From: Cordilura impudica
Lineage: Eukaryota > Arthropoda > Insecta > Diptera > Scathophagidae
Length of the DNA stretch: 64,000 nt
Assembly: GCA_963682025.1 (NCBI GenBank)
Contig: OY821519.1
Location: 146,052,312-146,116,311, forward strand
Reading direction: 5' to 3'
Made by a program: the position numbers and the translations under genes. Below, piece after piece: positions 1 to 10,935 of this stretch (position 1 is the first letter of the stretch; every line of letters starts with the position of its first letter). Below the pieces are notes generated by a model. It worked only from the letters and a program-made list of their open reading frames with translations, had not been told where the DNA came from and did not search any database.

Positions 1-1218
1 TTGACGCTTTTATTGGGATTCTATCGCCTTTTGGTGTCAGTCATAATACTATGCAGCCGTCAAAACTGATGTGGCAAACTGATGCACTTCCAATATTCCG
101 TGCAGCTATGTCATATAAACGATTTCTTAATTTGATGCGGTGTATTAGATTTGACGATAGTCGTACGCGCGCATTTCGTCAACAAACCAAAAAAGCTGCT
201 CCCATTCGCGACATATGGAACTTTTTGAATGAAAATCTTGCCAGTTATTTTATACATCCCATCAAAGCCCGCAAAGTATGACATAAAAGTATGGTGGGCA
301 TGCGATGCGAAAACCAAATATCCGTTGCAAGGAAAGCTGTACACTGGGAAAGAGGGAGAAGAACGAGAGACAAACCAAGGCGAAAATGTGCTCATGAGTT
401 TGGCAAATCGTTACACCAACAGCGGCAGAACTATTATTGCTGATAGCTTTTTTACAACATTGGACGCCGCTAAACGCTTGTCGTGCATTGGATTAGCATA
501 CGTTGGCACCATTAGATCCAACAAAAGGTGTCTTCCCAAAGAAGTAAAAAAAAAACAGCACACGGCCAGTGCTTTCATCTGTGTTTGGTTTCTATGATAA
601 CCTTGTATCACTGTGCAGCTACGTGCCAAAAAAGAACAAGCTATCCACTGTGCACAACACCAAACAAGTTTAAGGCCAAGCACAAAAACCAGAAGCTATA
701 TTATTTTACAACTCAACAAAGGCTGGCGTTGATACAATGGACCAAATGGTAACGCATCTCTCTCCACAAAACGGTCAACCAGTCGTTGGCCATTAGCATT
801 TTTTTGCAACATGATAGACGTCATGGGAGTTGCTGCTTACATCATATGCAAGAAAATACAGAAGGGGCCAGAAAAGAGAAGAGGTGAATATTTTTGAACA
901 CGCTCTGCAAACAATTGGTGCTTGCTAATACAGAAAATGGCATGAACAACAAGCATATTATGGGACAGCATTTTACACGTTTGTCATTTGAATCATTCTT
1001 GGGAAGGCCATTGAAATATACCCTGCAACATGATACCTAACCAACAAAGTGGCCCTAACACGCTCACTTCCAGGAAAGACTGCAGAATTTGTGCCACGAC
1101 AGAAGAGAAGCTACATAGGAAGACGCGTTTTTACTGCATCAAATGCTCCAATCCTGTATGCCAACAGCACTCAAAAGTGGATTATACTTGTTTTTCCTGC
1201 CTTCCGCAAAATGAATAA
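1..1218 (+). pseudogene. piggyBac-like transposase remnant
   Basis: This is a decayed piggyBac-superfamily transposase running off the left edge of the window. The N-terminal catalytic part is readable from base 3 (FDAFIGIL, then MSYKRFLNLMRCIRFDDS near 110-165). A second frame gives SKPAKYDIKVWWACDAKTKYPL and an ADSFFTTLDAAKRL motif near 440-470, followed by VGTIRSNKR. A third frame gives NSTKAGVDTMDQM near 709-749. The C-terminus at 1069-1215 is a cysteine-rich zinc-binding tail (CRIC, CIKC, CSCL-type pairs). The second and third catalytic aspartates are recognisable, but the segment that should carry the first (TIDE-type motif, between NENLA and SKPAKY near 240-270) is deleted. At least three frameshifts follow, so it is inactive. 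Ends and TTAA sites were not identified. Confidence 0.85.
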
Positions 1219-1738
1219 TCTAAATTTATATTTCATTTTATAATAAAAATCATTTCTATGTAACTTGCGGTATCTCTATAACATTGTTTTACCTACAATA
1301 AATGAAAAAACAACAATATACAAAATTGTCTGTTGATTTTTCAATCCAAAAACTTTTTCAGAAACATTTTTTCGCATTCGGGTAGCTAAATATTTCAACA
1401 AAAAAAAAAAGATCAAGACCAAAACAATATACCTGTATAACTTAAAAATTCACAGGTATGGTACCCTTTTTGCCATACAAACGCATGTAAACATATAGGG
1501 GTCTGGCCAGGCCCAAGTGCTTGTCCGAAGGTTACAAAATATGTGTTTGACGGGGGGTTAATATCAGTTGCAAACAATTCCTTGAAAAACTGTAAATAAT
1601 TGTGAAAAAAAAACACAAGCTTTTACTTTTACGTCGACAGTTATATGCTCATGATGCTCATTCACTTCAATTCCATTCCTACGGTAATAATTATCAAAAT
1701 GTAAAACCACACATTTAGGGACTTTCAGACAATGCAAA

Positions 1739-2445
1739 TCTGTGGTTTTCTAGAATAACCGCGTATTTCATAAAATCAAAATGTTCAGGAGAGCCAAAAA
1801 ACGATATATTTGAAATTATGGGCTCGATATAAAGTTTTAAGGACTTTTTATTTTTTATTACTTTATAAAAAATTTTGAGTCAAAAATCTTAAGAGGAGTA
1901 AATCCTAGAGAAGGACGAAAAGCAATATGTAAATTACACTTAAAGTGTGTGCAGATAAAACATCTTATGTCGACAAATGTCGTTTTCTTTGACAAAGAAA
2001 ACTACCAGTGCAACTACACATTAAGACATAAGTTGTTGTTGCTTGAAAAATTGATTTTTTTCATCAACAGAAAGTTAATGGTACTTAGGGTGAGAATATA
2101 ACAACATATCAAGAATAAAAGTGACACCAAATAACAGAAATAAGCACAACAGTTTTTATAAGTGAAAAATAATACAAAATTATTTTGCATTTTTTTTCAT
2201 TAATAACAACGTATGTCGCAATGTGTCATTTTCTGAGAAAATAATTTGTCAGCGATCAAACGTAGGTTGCAAATTAATTTAATAAACATTTAAGTACGTC
2301 GTTATTTAAAGAAAAAACTCAGAAATGGTCAATATTTAAAACAAAAAAATTAAACACATGTAAAGAGCGTTAAAAATTATTACATTTGGCATCGTTAACT
2401 CAAAAACAAAAATGGACATACGCGGTTATTCCAGAAAACCACAGA
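1739..2445. repeat. MITE-like element, family X copy 1
   Basis: A non-coding AT-rich segment is bounded by an inverted pair of 27 bases with one mismatch: 1739-1765 (begins TCTGTGGTTTTC) against 2419-2445. A diverged second copy without the left end lies at about 57225-57746. Two copies sharing the same right terminus and interior show a dispersed element. It carries no ORF; the mobilising superfamily is unknown. Confidence 0.65.
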
Positions 2446-2456
2446 AATGTCATGTA

Positions 2457-3762
2457 ACGGGTGATTTTTTAAGAGCTTGATAACTTTTTTTTAAAAAAAA
2501 ACGCATAAAATTTGCAAAATCTCATCGGTTCTTTATTTGAAACGTTAGATTGGTCCATGACATTTACTTTTTGAAGATAATTTCATTTAAATGTTGACCG
2601 CGGCTGCGTCTTAGGTGGTCCATTCGGAAAGTCCAATTTTGGGCAACTTTTTCGAGCATTTCGGCCGGAATAGCCCGAATTTCTTCGGAAATGTTGTCTT
2701 CCAAAGCTGGAATAGTTGCTGGCTTATTTCTGTAGACTTTAGACTTGACGTAGCCCCACAAAAAATAGTCTAAAGGCGTCAAATCGCATGATCTTGGTGG
2801 CCAACTTACCGGTCCATTTCTTGAGATGAATTGTTCTCCGAAGTTTTCCCTCAAAATGGCCATAGAATCGCGAGCTGTGTGGCATGTAGCGCCATCTTGT
2901 TGAAACCACATGTCAACCAAGTTCAGTTCTTCCATTTTTGGCAACAAAAAGTTTGTTAGCATCGAACGATAGCGATCGCCATTCACCGTAACGTTGCGTC
3001 CAACAGCATCTTTGAAAAAATACGGTCCAATGATTCCACCAGCGTACAAACCACACCAAACAGTGCATTTTTCGGGATGCATGGGCAGTTCTTGAACGGC
3101 TTCTGGTTGCTCTTCACTCCAAATACGGCAATTTTGCTTATTTACGAAGCCATTCAACCAGAAATGAGCCTCATCGCTGAACAAAATTTGTCGATAAAAA
3201 AGCGGATTTTCTGCCAACTTTTCTAGGGCCCATTCAATGAAAATTAGACGTTGTGGCAGATCGTTCGGCTTCAGTTCTTGCACGAGCTGTATTTTATACG
3301 GTTTTACACCAAGATCTTTGCGTAAAATCTTCCATGTGGTCGAATAACACAAACCCAATTGCTGCGAACGGCGACGAATCGACATTTCACGGTCTTCAGT
3401 AACACTCTCAGAAACAGACGCAATATTCTCTTCTGTACGCACTGTACGCATTCGTGTGGTTGGTTTAATGTCCAATAAAGTAAACTGAGTGCGAAACTTG
3501 GTCACAATCGCATTAATTGTTTGCTCACTTGGTCGATTATGTAGACCATAAATCGGACGTAAAGCGCGAAACACATTTCGAACCGAACACTGATTTTGGT
3601 AATAAAATTCAATGATTTGCAAGCGTTGCTCGTTAGTAAGTCTATTCATGATGAAATGTCAAAGCATACTGAGCATCTTTCTCTTTGACACCATGTCTGA
3701 AATCCCACGTGATCTGTCAAATACTAATGCATGAAAATCCTAACCTCAAAAAAATCACCCGT
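2457..3762 (-). mobile_element. Mariner (IS630-Tc1-mariner) transposon, apparently complete
   Basis: The element is 1306 bp. Its ends are inverted repeats: left ACGGGTGATTTTTT at 2457-2470, with the reverse complement at 3749-3762 (14 bases perfect, then imperfect). It is flanked on both sides by TA (2455-2456 and 3763-3764), the target duplication expected of the superfamily. Inside is one uninterrupted transposase ORF on the minus strand. It sits about 10 bases beyond the right end of the family X element. Confidence 0.88.
2564..3649 (-). CDS. Mariner-type transposase, DD41D spacing
   Basis: A full-length 361-residue transposase that would cut and rejoin its own inverted repeats. Residues 1-60 form an N-terminal helix-turn-helix region (NEQRLQIIEFYYQNQ; NRPSEQTINAIVTKF) of the type annotated as DUF4817. 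A second helix-turn-helix follows around 85-115. The catalytic domain shows FSDEAHFW (Asp159), WFQQDGATCH (Asp252) and LTPLDYFLWG (Asp294). There are 41 residues between the second and third acidic residues, so I call it DD41D by alignment with Mos1 (156/249/284 as I remember it). The usual mariner YSPDLAPSDY box is changed to RSCDLTPLDY. There are no stops or frameshifts, and the ORF sits inside intact TIRs, so it may be young or still active. The start is the first ATG, about 110 bases inside the TIR. Confidence 0.9.
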   Translation of the reverse strand: MNRLTNEQRLQIIEFYYQNQCSVRNVFRALRPIYGLHNRPSEQTINAIVTKFRTQFTLLDIKPTTRMRTVRTEENIASVSESVTEDREMSIRRRSQQLGLCYSTTWKILRKDLGVKPYKIQLVQELKPNDLPQRLIFIEWALEKLAENPLFYRQILFSDEAHFWLNGFVNKQNCRIWSEEQPEAVQELPMHPEKCTVWCGLYAGGIIGPYFFKDAVGRNVTVNGDRYRSMLTNFLLPKMEELNLVDMWFQQDGATCHTARDSMAILRENFGEQFISRNGPVSWPPRSCDLTPLDYFLWGYVKSKVYRNKPATIPALEDNISEEIRAIPAEMLEKVAQNWTFRMDHLRRSRGQHLNEIIFKK

Positions 3763-3764
3763 TA

Positions 3765-5973
3765 TATATTTTAATATTTTTGACTAAACAAAATACATAT
3801 GTATATTAGGGTGGCCCTTCATTATATGGAGAAAATAAAGTGTTAAAACTCTCGGTCGCACTTAGAAATATACGAATAGCAAAAAAAAAATGAGAAATAC
3901 AAAGTTTTGGGCCAATTAAAAAGCACTTTTTTTCACATTTTACGAAAATTTCGTTATATATTTTAATCTTGTGAAAAATTGTTATATACTTCGGGATCAG
4001 TATTAAATTATCTTTCCAAAACGCTATAAAACTTCAAAATCGAATAAAAACTCGCCAAGCAATAGCAAATGCCCCAGACCACTTTTGTGCCAAAATTTTA
4101 TGGCATTTTTTTCAACTTTAAGAAATTAATTAAAGCCAACATTTTGTTTTAGTCTCTATACCTGTAAGTACTCAGATATGAAGTATTGTTTCATTATCAC
4201 CTTGTTAACCTATTAAGCATTGAGACCGAAAATGGAAAATTTTTTTCATAAAATTTTGAAAACTCCTTTTTCAAGTTTTGAAAAATTTTCTTAAACAAAA
4301 TTTAAAAAAATTGATCTAGCTCTTTAAGGTCTTTTTAAATGCATGTTAGAGATTAACTGTGTGAATTTTTAGATAAATTCCTATGCCAGAATTTTTTTTG
4401 ACAAGGATTTTTTTTTTTGCGGATTTCGAGAAAAATGGGATTTATGTAAAATATTCTCTAAATGTACTATTTCTAAATACTTTGTATCAAAAATTCATCA
4501 CTTTTCTACTTTTAAATGTAATATTTTATCTTAATAGCCTAGGGTTTCGGAAAAAATATTATAACCCCATTAACCCTATCGGAATTGGGGTCACATATGA
4601 CCCCAAACTAATAAAAAAAAACAATTTATTCAAAAAATTCAAATATTTTGTAAGTGCTATTGAATTTTTAAATGCGGCGCTTAAAATATAATAACTAAAT
4701 GTGTAGAACTTCCGTTCCTAAAATTTGAGATAAATCCGAGAACGTTAACCCATTATTTGCCAAGGCCAGCTTTGGATTTTAAGATATTTTTAAATAAAAA
4801 TGACCGAAAACGAGTTTTTCTATTAAACTCGATGAAACTACTATTTAGAATTTAAGAAAAATAATTCGATTAATTTTCATTTATTTAACCCTTCAATGCT
4901 CCTGGGATCGAAATAATCCATTGTCATATATCTTTGGTGCAATTATCTGCTTATTGCTCGCGAATATAAATTAAAACAACTTTTAACCAATTGTGTTATA
5001 AAATTATTGTTTATGTATAAAAACTAGCTATATTTTTCTGAATTAAATAAGAAGACCCACAAATGACCCAAAGCTAATAAAAGAGATTTTATTATCTGCC
5101 TAAATCTTGTAAATGTTCAAAAGTCACTGTGACATGTCCAAATTTTGTGATGGCATATCTTAAAATGTGATATTTTTAATATTAAAAAAATAAATATTAT
5201 ATGTTGTTGTCTTCCCTACATTATGCTAAATCTCATAAGTTTGTTGGTTCCTGAGATATAAATAAAACAGAGGGATATTTTTAATTTAATTTTATATTGG
5301 TTAAACATTTCGTTTTGCAATTTATAAAAGTCAAAAATTTTAAAATTAAGTTGGAATAGATCTTCATTAACTATTTCGTAGAAACGAATGAATAAACGTT
5401 AATTTTGTTATTTAAATTTATTTTTTGTACTGAATTTTATACTTGTATTTGAATAGATATTTATTACTGATGAACCAATACAAACTCATTAACTTTAGCA
5501 CAAATAAGGAAAATTTATCTGTAAATGCAAATTGTTTTCCTTTCATTTAAAAAATATCACACTTTTTCAAACTAAAGGTTACATTATTATGAACTTTGAC
5601 ATTTGCCAAACAAAATAAATAAACAGCACCGCAACTGAACTTGTTCTTTGAAAGTTAGAATGTTGACCCCACCTTTTTGAATCGGGATTTTTTCACTTTT
5701 GGTTCCGCCATATTTCAGGAAGTATTAAATATTTCGTAATAAGGTACAACATTTGTACCAATTTAAAATAAATTCGGATGGAGTGCGGCCAACAAGTTCG
5801 TTGCTTATAAATAGAAGATCCCATATGGAATACTCGTAAGTTTATAAGTTTTATGAAGAATTAATCATCATTTGGACGCCCTATGTTCACTCTGAACTTT
5901 ATTTAAGTATTTGTAGTTTTCAGAAATGTATTTCTATTGATATTTAAATAAATAAAGGACATATATATAATCA
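3765..5973. other. AT-rich stretch without a supported gene
   Basis: I see no conserved coding sequence on either strand. An open frame at 4383-4691 is composed of AT-rich low-complexity codons and resembles nothing I know. If the Gr66a-like gene continues, its intron 1 passes through this stretch, but no acceptor followed by receptor-like coding sequence was found here. Confidence 0.5.
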
Positions 5974-6011
5974 TCATTTATTAAAATTGTCGGAATTTTT
6001 ATTGCACTTAC

Positions 6012-6246
6012 TTTGTGTTGCCTTTAATGTAGTATCCTCCTCAGAAAACGAAAATATAAGTAAATTATAAAGTACGATTATAATAAGCATAGCAACAATA
6101 ACAAAACAAGTGCCAATAGTAGATTTCTTTAATTCACGATAATGTTGAAAATCTTGAAAACTATACGGATAAATGCCCAAAACTTTACACAATATAAATA
6201 ATTGTGAAAAATGTAAAAGTATCGATTGCACCGGATGTTGCGACAT
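6012..6246 (-). CDS. Gr66a: Gustatory receptor Gr66a-like, first coding exon
   Basis: This exon encodes the first 78 residues of a 7-transmembrane gustatory receptor; Gr66a is a bitter-taste receptor subunit in sensory neurons. The sequence runs from ATG at 6246 through an amphipathic segment (VQSILLHFSQLF, CKVLGIYPYSF) and a first membrane helix (FVIVAMLIIIVLYNLLIF) to SFSEEDTTLKATQ. It closely resembles the Drosophila Gr66a N-terminus as I recall it, which has VLYNILIYSFGEED followed by LKASQ. The exon ends one base into a codon at a perfect donor, GTAAGT, at 6011-6006. Location next to BI-1 supports the identity, because Gr66a neighbours BI-1 in Drosophila by my memory of the map. No second exon was found between here and base 1, which is full of transposons. 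The rest lies outside the window or is lost. The open frame continues 12 residues past the donor, which I read as intron. Confidence 0.75.
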
Positions 6247-6659
6247 GTTGAACGCGTTTTAATAAAATAACAAATAATCCGTTCAACAGCAAATATTAGC
6301 AGTACATTGTTTGGTAACTAGAATAAAAAAAAAACACTTAAATTAATTAAAAACAAAAACAGGATACTTACATATACATACATACATACAGTTTCGGAAA
6401 AATTATAAGAACGACAGTTTTCATTTAGATATAAATACTTAAATTTTTATACATACTTAAGTATGTACTTCAATAAATAAAACTAAATATGTACTTTAAA
6501 TGTTTCAATGCGGTACGAAAAAAAAAAAACAAGAAATAATATTGAATAGTTTTGGTGCACCCCGCCCGGGTAGGTATTATGTTCACGCATAAATACAAGG
6601 GTGGTCCCACAACAACCCATCCTGACAAAGAAAATACAAAAAATTTTTGGATAAGTTTT

Positions 6660-7400
6660 CTTTATTTCTCAACATAATGTCTTTTTAGCTCGATACACTT
6701 TTCCCAGCAATATTCAATAGCTTTGATACCCTGTTTATAGTATGAACTGTCTAGCTCCTCAAAACGGCCATCAACCGGAGACTCTACTTCTTCATTATTG
6801 GTAAATCTTTTCAAGCTCGGAAATAGAAAATAATTCGAGGGAGTTAAATCTGGCGAATAAGGTGCATTATGAAGCAATTCGAACATGAATTTTGGCCATC
6901 GCAATAGTGGAGTCTTGATGAAACAATTCTTTCTTTTTCATCAAATTTCATCACTTAAACGTTGCAATAAATTTTTCCTTTTTGAATCTTCAACAATCTT
7001 CCTTTTTATCTAACCAATAAAAACTATCCCATGCGCATCCCAAAAAACAGACACCATAACCTTGCTTGCAGATGGAATCGTCTTCACTTACTTTGGACAC
7101 GATTCTGTTTTGACTGTTCCTTTGTCTCAGGTGGGAATTGGTTTCTAATCGACACAAAAACTCGGCTTTATTGCGGTGAAACATCGCCACACTCTATTGA
7201 AACATCTTAACGACGCTGTTTTTGTTATATTTGTGAGCAAACGCGGCCTCCATTTTGACATAGCTTTCTCATCTCCAAGTATTCGGTCAATATGCGATGT
7301 GTAGCACTTTTTGAAATACCAAATTTTTCAGCTGGCTCAGATTCCCCCAGAATATAATCTAGCTCAACTGTAATATTGGTTGGGTTGAGACAGTTCTAAT
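6660..7400 (-). pseudogene. Decayed mariner transposase
   Basis: Mariner motifs are scattered over several frames on the minus strand. ESEPAEKFGISKSATHRIL lies near 7350-7290. LAMFHRNKAEFLCRL-like and GVCFLGCAWDSFYWLD-like pieces lie at 7190-6990; the latter matches the SVFWDAHGIIFIDYL region of mariners. NAPYSPDLTPSNYFLFPSL lies near 6868-6810, followed by the typical C-terminus CIELKRHYVEK ending at 6662. At the third catalytic position the usual SDY reads SNY, so an aspartate is lost. Several frameshifts also make it inactive. It is a different mariner lineage from the intact element at 2457-3762. Confidence 0.85.
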
Positions 7401-7914
7401 GAAAGTATTGAATTACATAATGGTGACCAATTTTTTTTCATGTTTACAAATTTACTGATAGTGCGTTTACACTCAGGAAAATATAGTAGATTTTAGTTGA
7501 AATCTATTTCAAAATCTATACCGTTTACATCTAACTTTTTTGACATTTGTGAGATTTTGTTTCCACAACAATAAACAGCTGATTAAAATAAAATATATAA
7601 ACTGGAAATACCAAAAATAAACAAAACAATAGGAAAATAGAAATATGGAAAATTGTAAAAAGGGACAGATTTTATAATAATATTTATTATGCATCAAAAA
7701 TGAAAAAAGCACAAACTGAAATAGAAATTTTGCGAAAAGAAATCAGCATTTGTTTATTTTCCACAATTATTGTTTAGCAGATTGGAATGGGCACATGTCA
7801 GTATAAAAAGTTATAACTTTTTAATTACTAAATATTTTTTTATTGTAGATTCGTAATTTTTTTTGTTAATAATTAATATTTCATTTCCTTTTTATTCAAC
7901 TTGTTTGCTTTTGT

Positions 7915-8650
7915 TATACCCTATACCACTATGTGGTTTGGGTATAATGATTTTGTGCTGCTGTTTGTAACTACCAAAAATATTTGACCTAGACCCATCT
8001 TTTATTATACAATCGACTCAGAATCACTTTCTGAGTCGTTTTAGCAATATCCGTCCGTCCGTCTGTGTGTCCATGTAAACATTGTAATCAAACTACAGCT
8101 CGCAAATATAAATATATTTTGATAAAATTTAATATATAAGCTTTTATCGGCCATAGGATGAACGCTATTGAAATTGGTGAAATTCGGTCCATGTTCAGAC
8201 CTAGTCCCCATACAAATGACCCCTATGAAATCGAACTAAATTGCCATAAGATCCAAATTATCATAAAGATCTCAGTCAAATTGGGTTTGTATGTGTTTAT
8301 TATATCCATTAATCAGTAGTCCAAAAATAATCCCTACAGGACAATTCTTAGCCATAAGCCCCATATATAGCTGCTTCGCGATCTTCATTTAAATCTGTCA
8401 AAAACAAAAATATTACACAGATTTTTCTCAAGTTTGGTTTACCAAATATGGTCAGGATGGGTCCGTTTTTCGACCTAGCACCCGATATGAGCTTCTTCAC
8501 ACCTGCAGCAAAAAAAGTTAATAATAATGCCACTCAAATTTGGTTTATGCTAATTTTCTATATCCAATTAGTTGGACCGAAGAGATAGGGTCTCTAAACC
8601 ATGGTACTGGGTATCGTATAGTCGGTCTAGACTATAATTTTCTTACTTGT
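7915..8650 (-). repeat. Dispersed repeat family R, copy 1
   Basis: A non-coding dispersed repeat. On this copy the plus strand starts with TATACCCTATACCACTATG and passes a GACTCAGAATCACTTTCTGAGTC hairpin and the (GTCC)n stretch near 8051. It ends with ACTATAATTTTCTTACTTGT at about 8631-8650. It is head-to-head with copy 2. Confidence 0.7.
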
Positions 8651-8705
8651 TTTTAAATGTCAATTTTTCAGTCACTGCGTTGTAATTTTCTCCTACAGTA
8701 TTAAA

Positions 8706-9962
8706 AAGAAGTAAGATAATTATAGTCCGTCTAGCCCGACTATACGATACCCTATACCGTGGTTAAGAGACCCTATCTATTCAGTCCAACTAATTGGATA
8801 TAGCAAATAAGCATAAACCCATTTTGAGTGGCATTTTTATTAATTTTTTTCGCTGCAGATATGAAAAAGTTCATATCGTATACTATATTTAAATGTGGAC
8901 AAGGTCGAAAAATGGACCGATCCTGACCATTTTTGGTAAAGTCACTTATACTTTGAAAAAATATACACAAACCAAATTTGGGAAAAATCTGTGCAATATT
9001 TTTGTTTTTTGATAGATTTAAGTGATGATCGGGAAGCAGCTCTATATGGGGCCTATGACTAAGAATTTTCCTGTAGGGAGTATTTTTGAACTACTGACTA
9101 ATGGATGTAATAAACACATACAAACCCATTTTGACTGAGATCTATATGATAATTTGGAACTTATGGCAATTTATGTCGATTTCATAGGGGTCATTTGCAT
9201 GGGGGCTAGGTCTGAACATGGACCGATTCTCACCAGTTTCAATAGCGTTCATCCCATGGCCGATGGAAGCTTAAATACCAAATTTCATCAAAACATATAC
9301 ATATTTGCGACCTGTAGTTTGATTACAAGCTTTACATGGACACACAGACGGACGGACGGACGGACGGAAATTGCTATTTCGACTCAAAAAGTAATTCTGA
9401 GTCGATCGATAAGTCACTTATACTTTGAAAAAATATATACAAACCAAATTTGAAAGGAATCCGTGCAATATTTTTTTTTTATAGATTTAATTGAAGATCG
9501 GGAAGCAGCTCTATATGGGGCCTATGACTAAGAGTTGTCCAATAGGGATCGTTTTTGGACTACTGATTAATGGATGTAATATATACATACAAATCCAATT
9601 TGACTAAGTTTTGTATGATAATTTGGGTCTTATGGCAATTTATGTTGATTTCATAGGGGTCATTTGTATGGGGGCTAGGTCTGAACACAGACCGATTCTC
9701 ACCAATTTCAATAGCGTTCATCCTATGGCAGACGGAAGATTAAATACCAAATTTCATCAAAATATATTTATATTTGCGACCTGCAGTTTGATTACAAGCT
9801 TTACATGGACACACAGACGGACGGACATCGTTAAATCGAATCAGATAGTGATTCTGATTCGATCGGTATAATTAAAGATGGGTGTAGGTCAAATATTTTT
9901 GGTTGTTACAAACAGCAGCACAAAGTCATTATACCCAAACCACATAGTGGTATAGGGTATAA
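8706..9962 (+). repeat. Dispersed repeat family R, copy 2, with internal duplication
   Basis: This copy is opposite in orientation to copy 1. It starts GAAGTAAGATAATTATAGTC near 8708 and ends GTGGTATAGGGTATAAAAA near 9962. The section from about 8930 to 9400 is repeated directly at about 9411-9840. Both halves include the GGACGGAC stretch, and both give the same open frame (9154-9453 and 9611-9871). Because that frame recurs in every family R copy with the same drift as the DNA, I take it as a by-product of the repeat and not as a gene. Confidence 0.7.
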
Positions 9963-10137
9963 AAACACAGTAGTATCATTTGGTAGTGCCCAAGTTTCAC
10001 AAGATTTTGTGAGATTTTGCACAAATCTAGTAACGAGCTAGATTTTGTTTTGTATGGAAAATCTACTAAAAATGAGCTAGATTTCGCTCGAAATCTCGTA
10101 TATACTAGATTTTGCTGAGATGTAAACGCCCTATTAG

Positions 10138-10935
10138 ATGTTTACTTTTGATGGCTCCAAAATAATAATAAACAACGTGGTGCTTTCAAACTTAAAACAT
10201 ATTTTATGAGGCTGCCACTTTTCACAAGAGTAATTTTTTCAATCTACTAACGCCATCAATACGTCAGGTCGGGTAGTTCTGGGATCGCCCAGTAAAATTA
10301 CATTATTGAAAGAAGTGTATGGGAGAAGAGCTTTAAACATTTTTTTCAGAAAAATTTCAAAAACTGAGTAGAAATATTTTTAGATTCGATGAAAACTCGC
10401 TATATAGTGTAAAATACGTTGTAGCTTAAATCGTATAGAGATAAATTTGATCTAAAAAATCTCTACATCTTACAGAAACCATAAAAATTAAAATATTTTA
10501 TTGAATAGCTCTAATACGCAGACACGCTAGGACATGTCCAACATAAAGTTAGATGCGACTCCAAAAAACCTTTCACATGATAGGAATTATTTTTAGAAAA
10601 AACTAAAAAGAGGTTTTTTAACACGATCCAGCTTACAAACGATTATCAGTATTTTTATGAGACCCCAAAACACAAATGAGGGCACAAAAAAATATTTTTG
10701 ACGACTTGAACGGTCAATACCAAAAAATTGAGTCATAAAATTAAAAACTTTTTTATTAATTTAAAATATATATTGATTATATTTAAATGGATTTCAGAAT
10801 TGCAGATCATTCTGCGATATGGATCGGAATCCAAATATCACAATATTTTTTGAACGTTTAACAGTGCCCTAAGCCTCTGCTATACATTAATTAAAAACTT
10901 TACCTCAATTTTTCGTTTAAATATGCCGGAGAGAT
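10138..10935. other. No gene seen
   Basis: AT-rich DNA between the outer inverted-repeat element and the Tc1 remnant. I see no coding sequence. An ACAGTG motif near 10860 and CCCACTGTA near 12084 could be the worn ends of the Tc1 element, but the match is too short to claim. Confidence 0.4.

Larger units (their letters stand above)
7456..10137. mobile_element. Outer inverted-repeat element enclosing two copies of repeat family R
   Basis: The left end (GATAGTGCGTTTACACTCAG at 7457-7476) and the right end (reverse complement around 10100-10137) match over about 32 bases with few mismatches. A+T-rich, non-coding flanks follow on both inner sides, with related motifs (AAATCTA, GAGATTTTG). The interior is filled by two opposed copies of repeat family R. 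I read it as a MITE-like element into which family R inserted. No transposase is seen, and target duplications are not clear. Confidence 0.5.

Noticed and set aside
4383..4691. 102-codon open frame
   Set aside because: Low-complexity Phe/Asn/Lys composition typical of AT-rich non-coding DNA; no motif or context.
5800..5960. Possible second exon of the Gr66a-like gene (TTCAG acceptor near 5905)
   Set aside because: With the phase required by exon 1 the sequence hits a stop at once, and the residues do not resemble the receptor.
9154..9871. Two similar open frames (VDFIGVICMGARSEH...) with possible small-protein look
   Set aside because: They lie in repeat family R, recur in each copy with the same drift as surrounding non-coding DNA, and match no domain I know.
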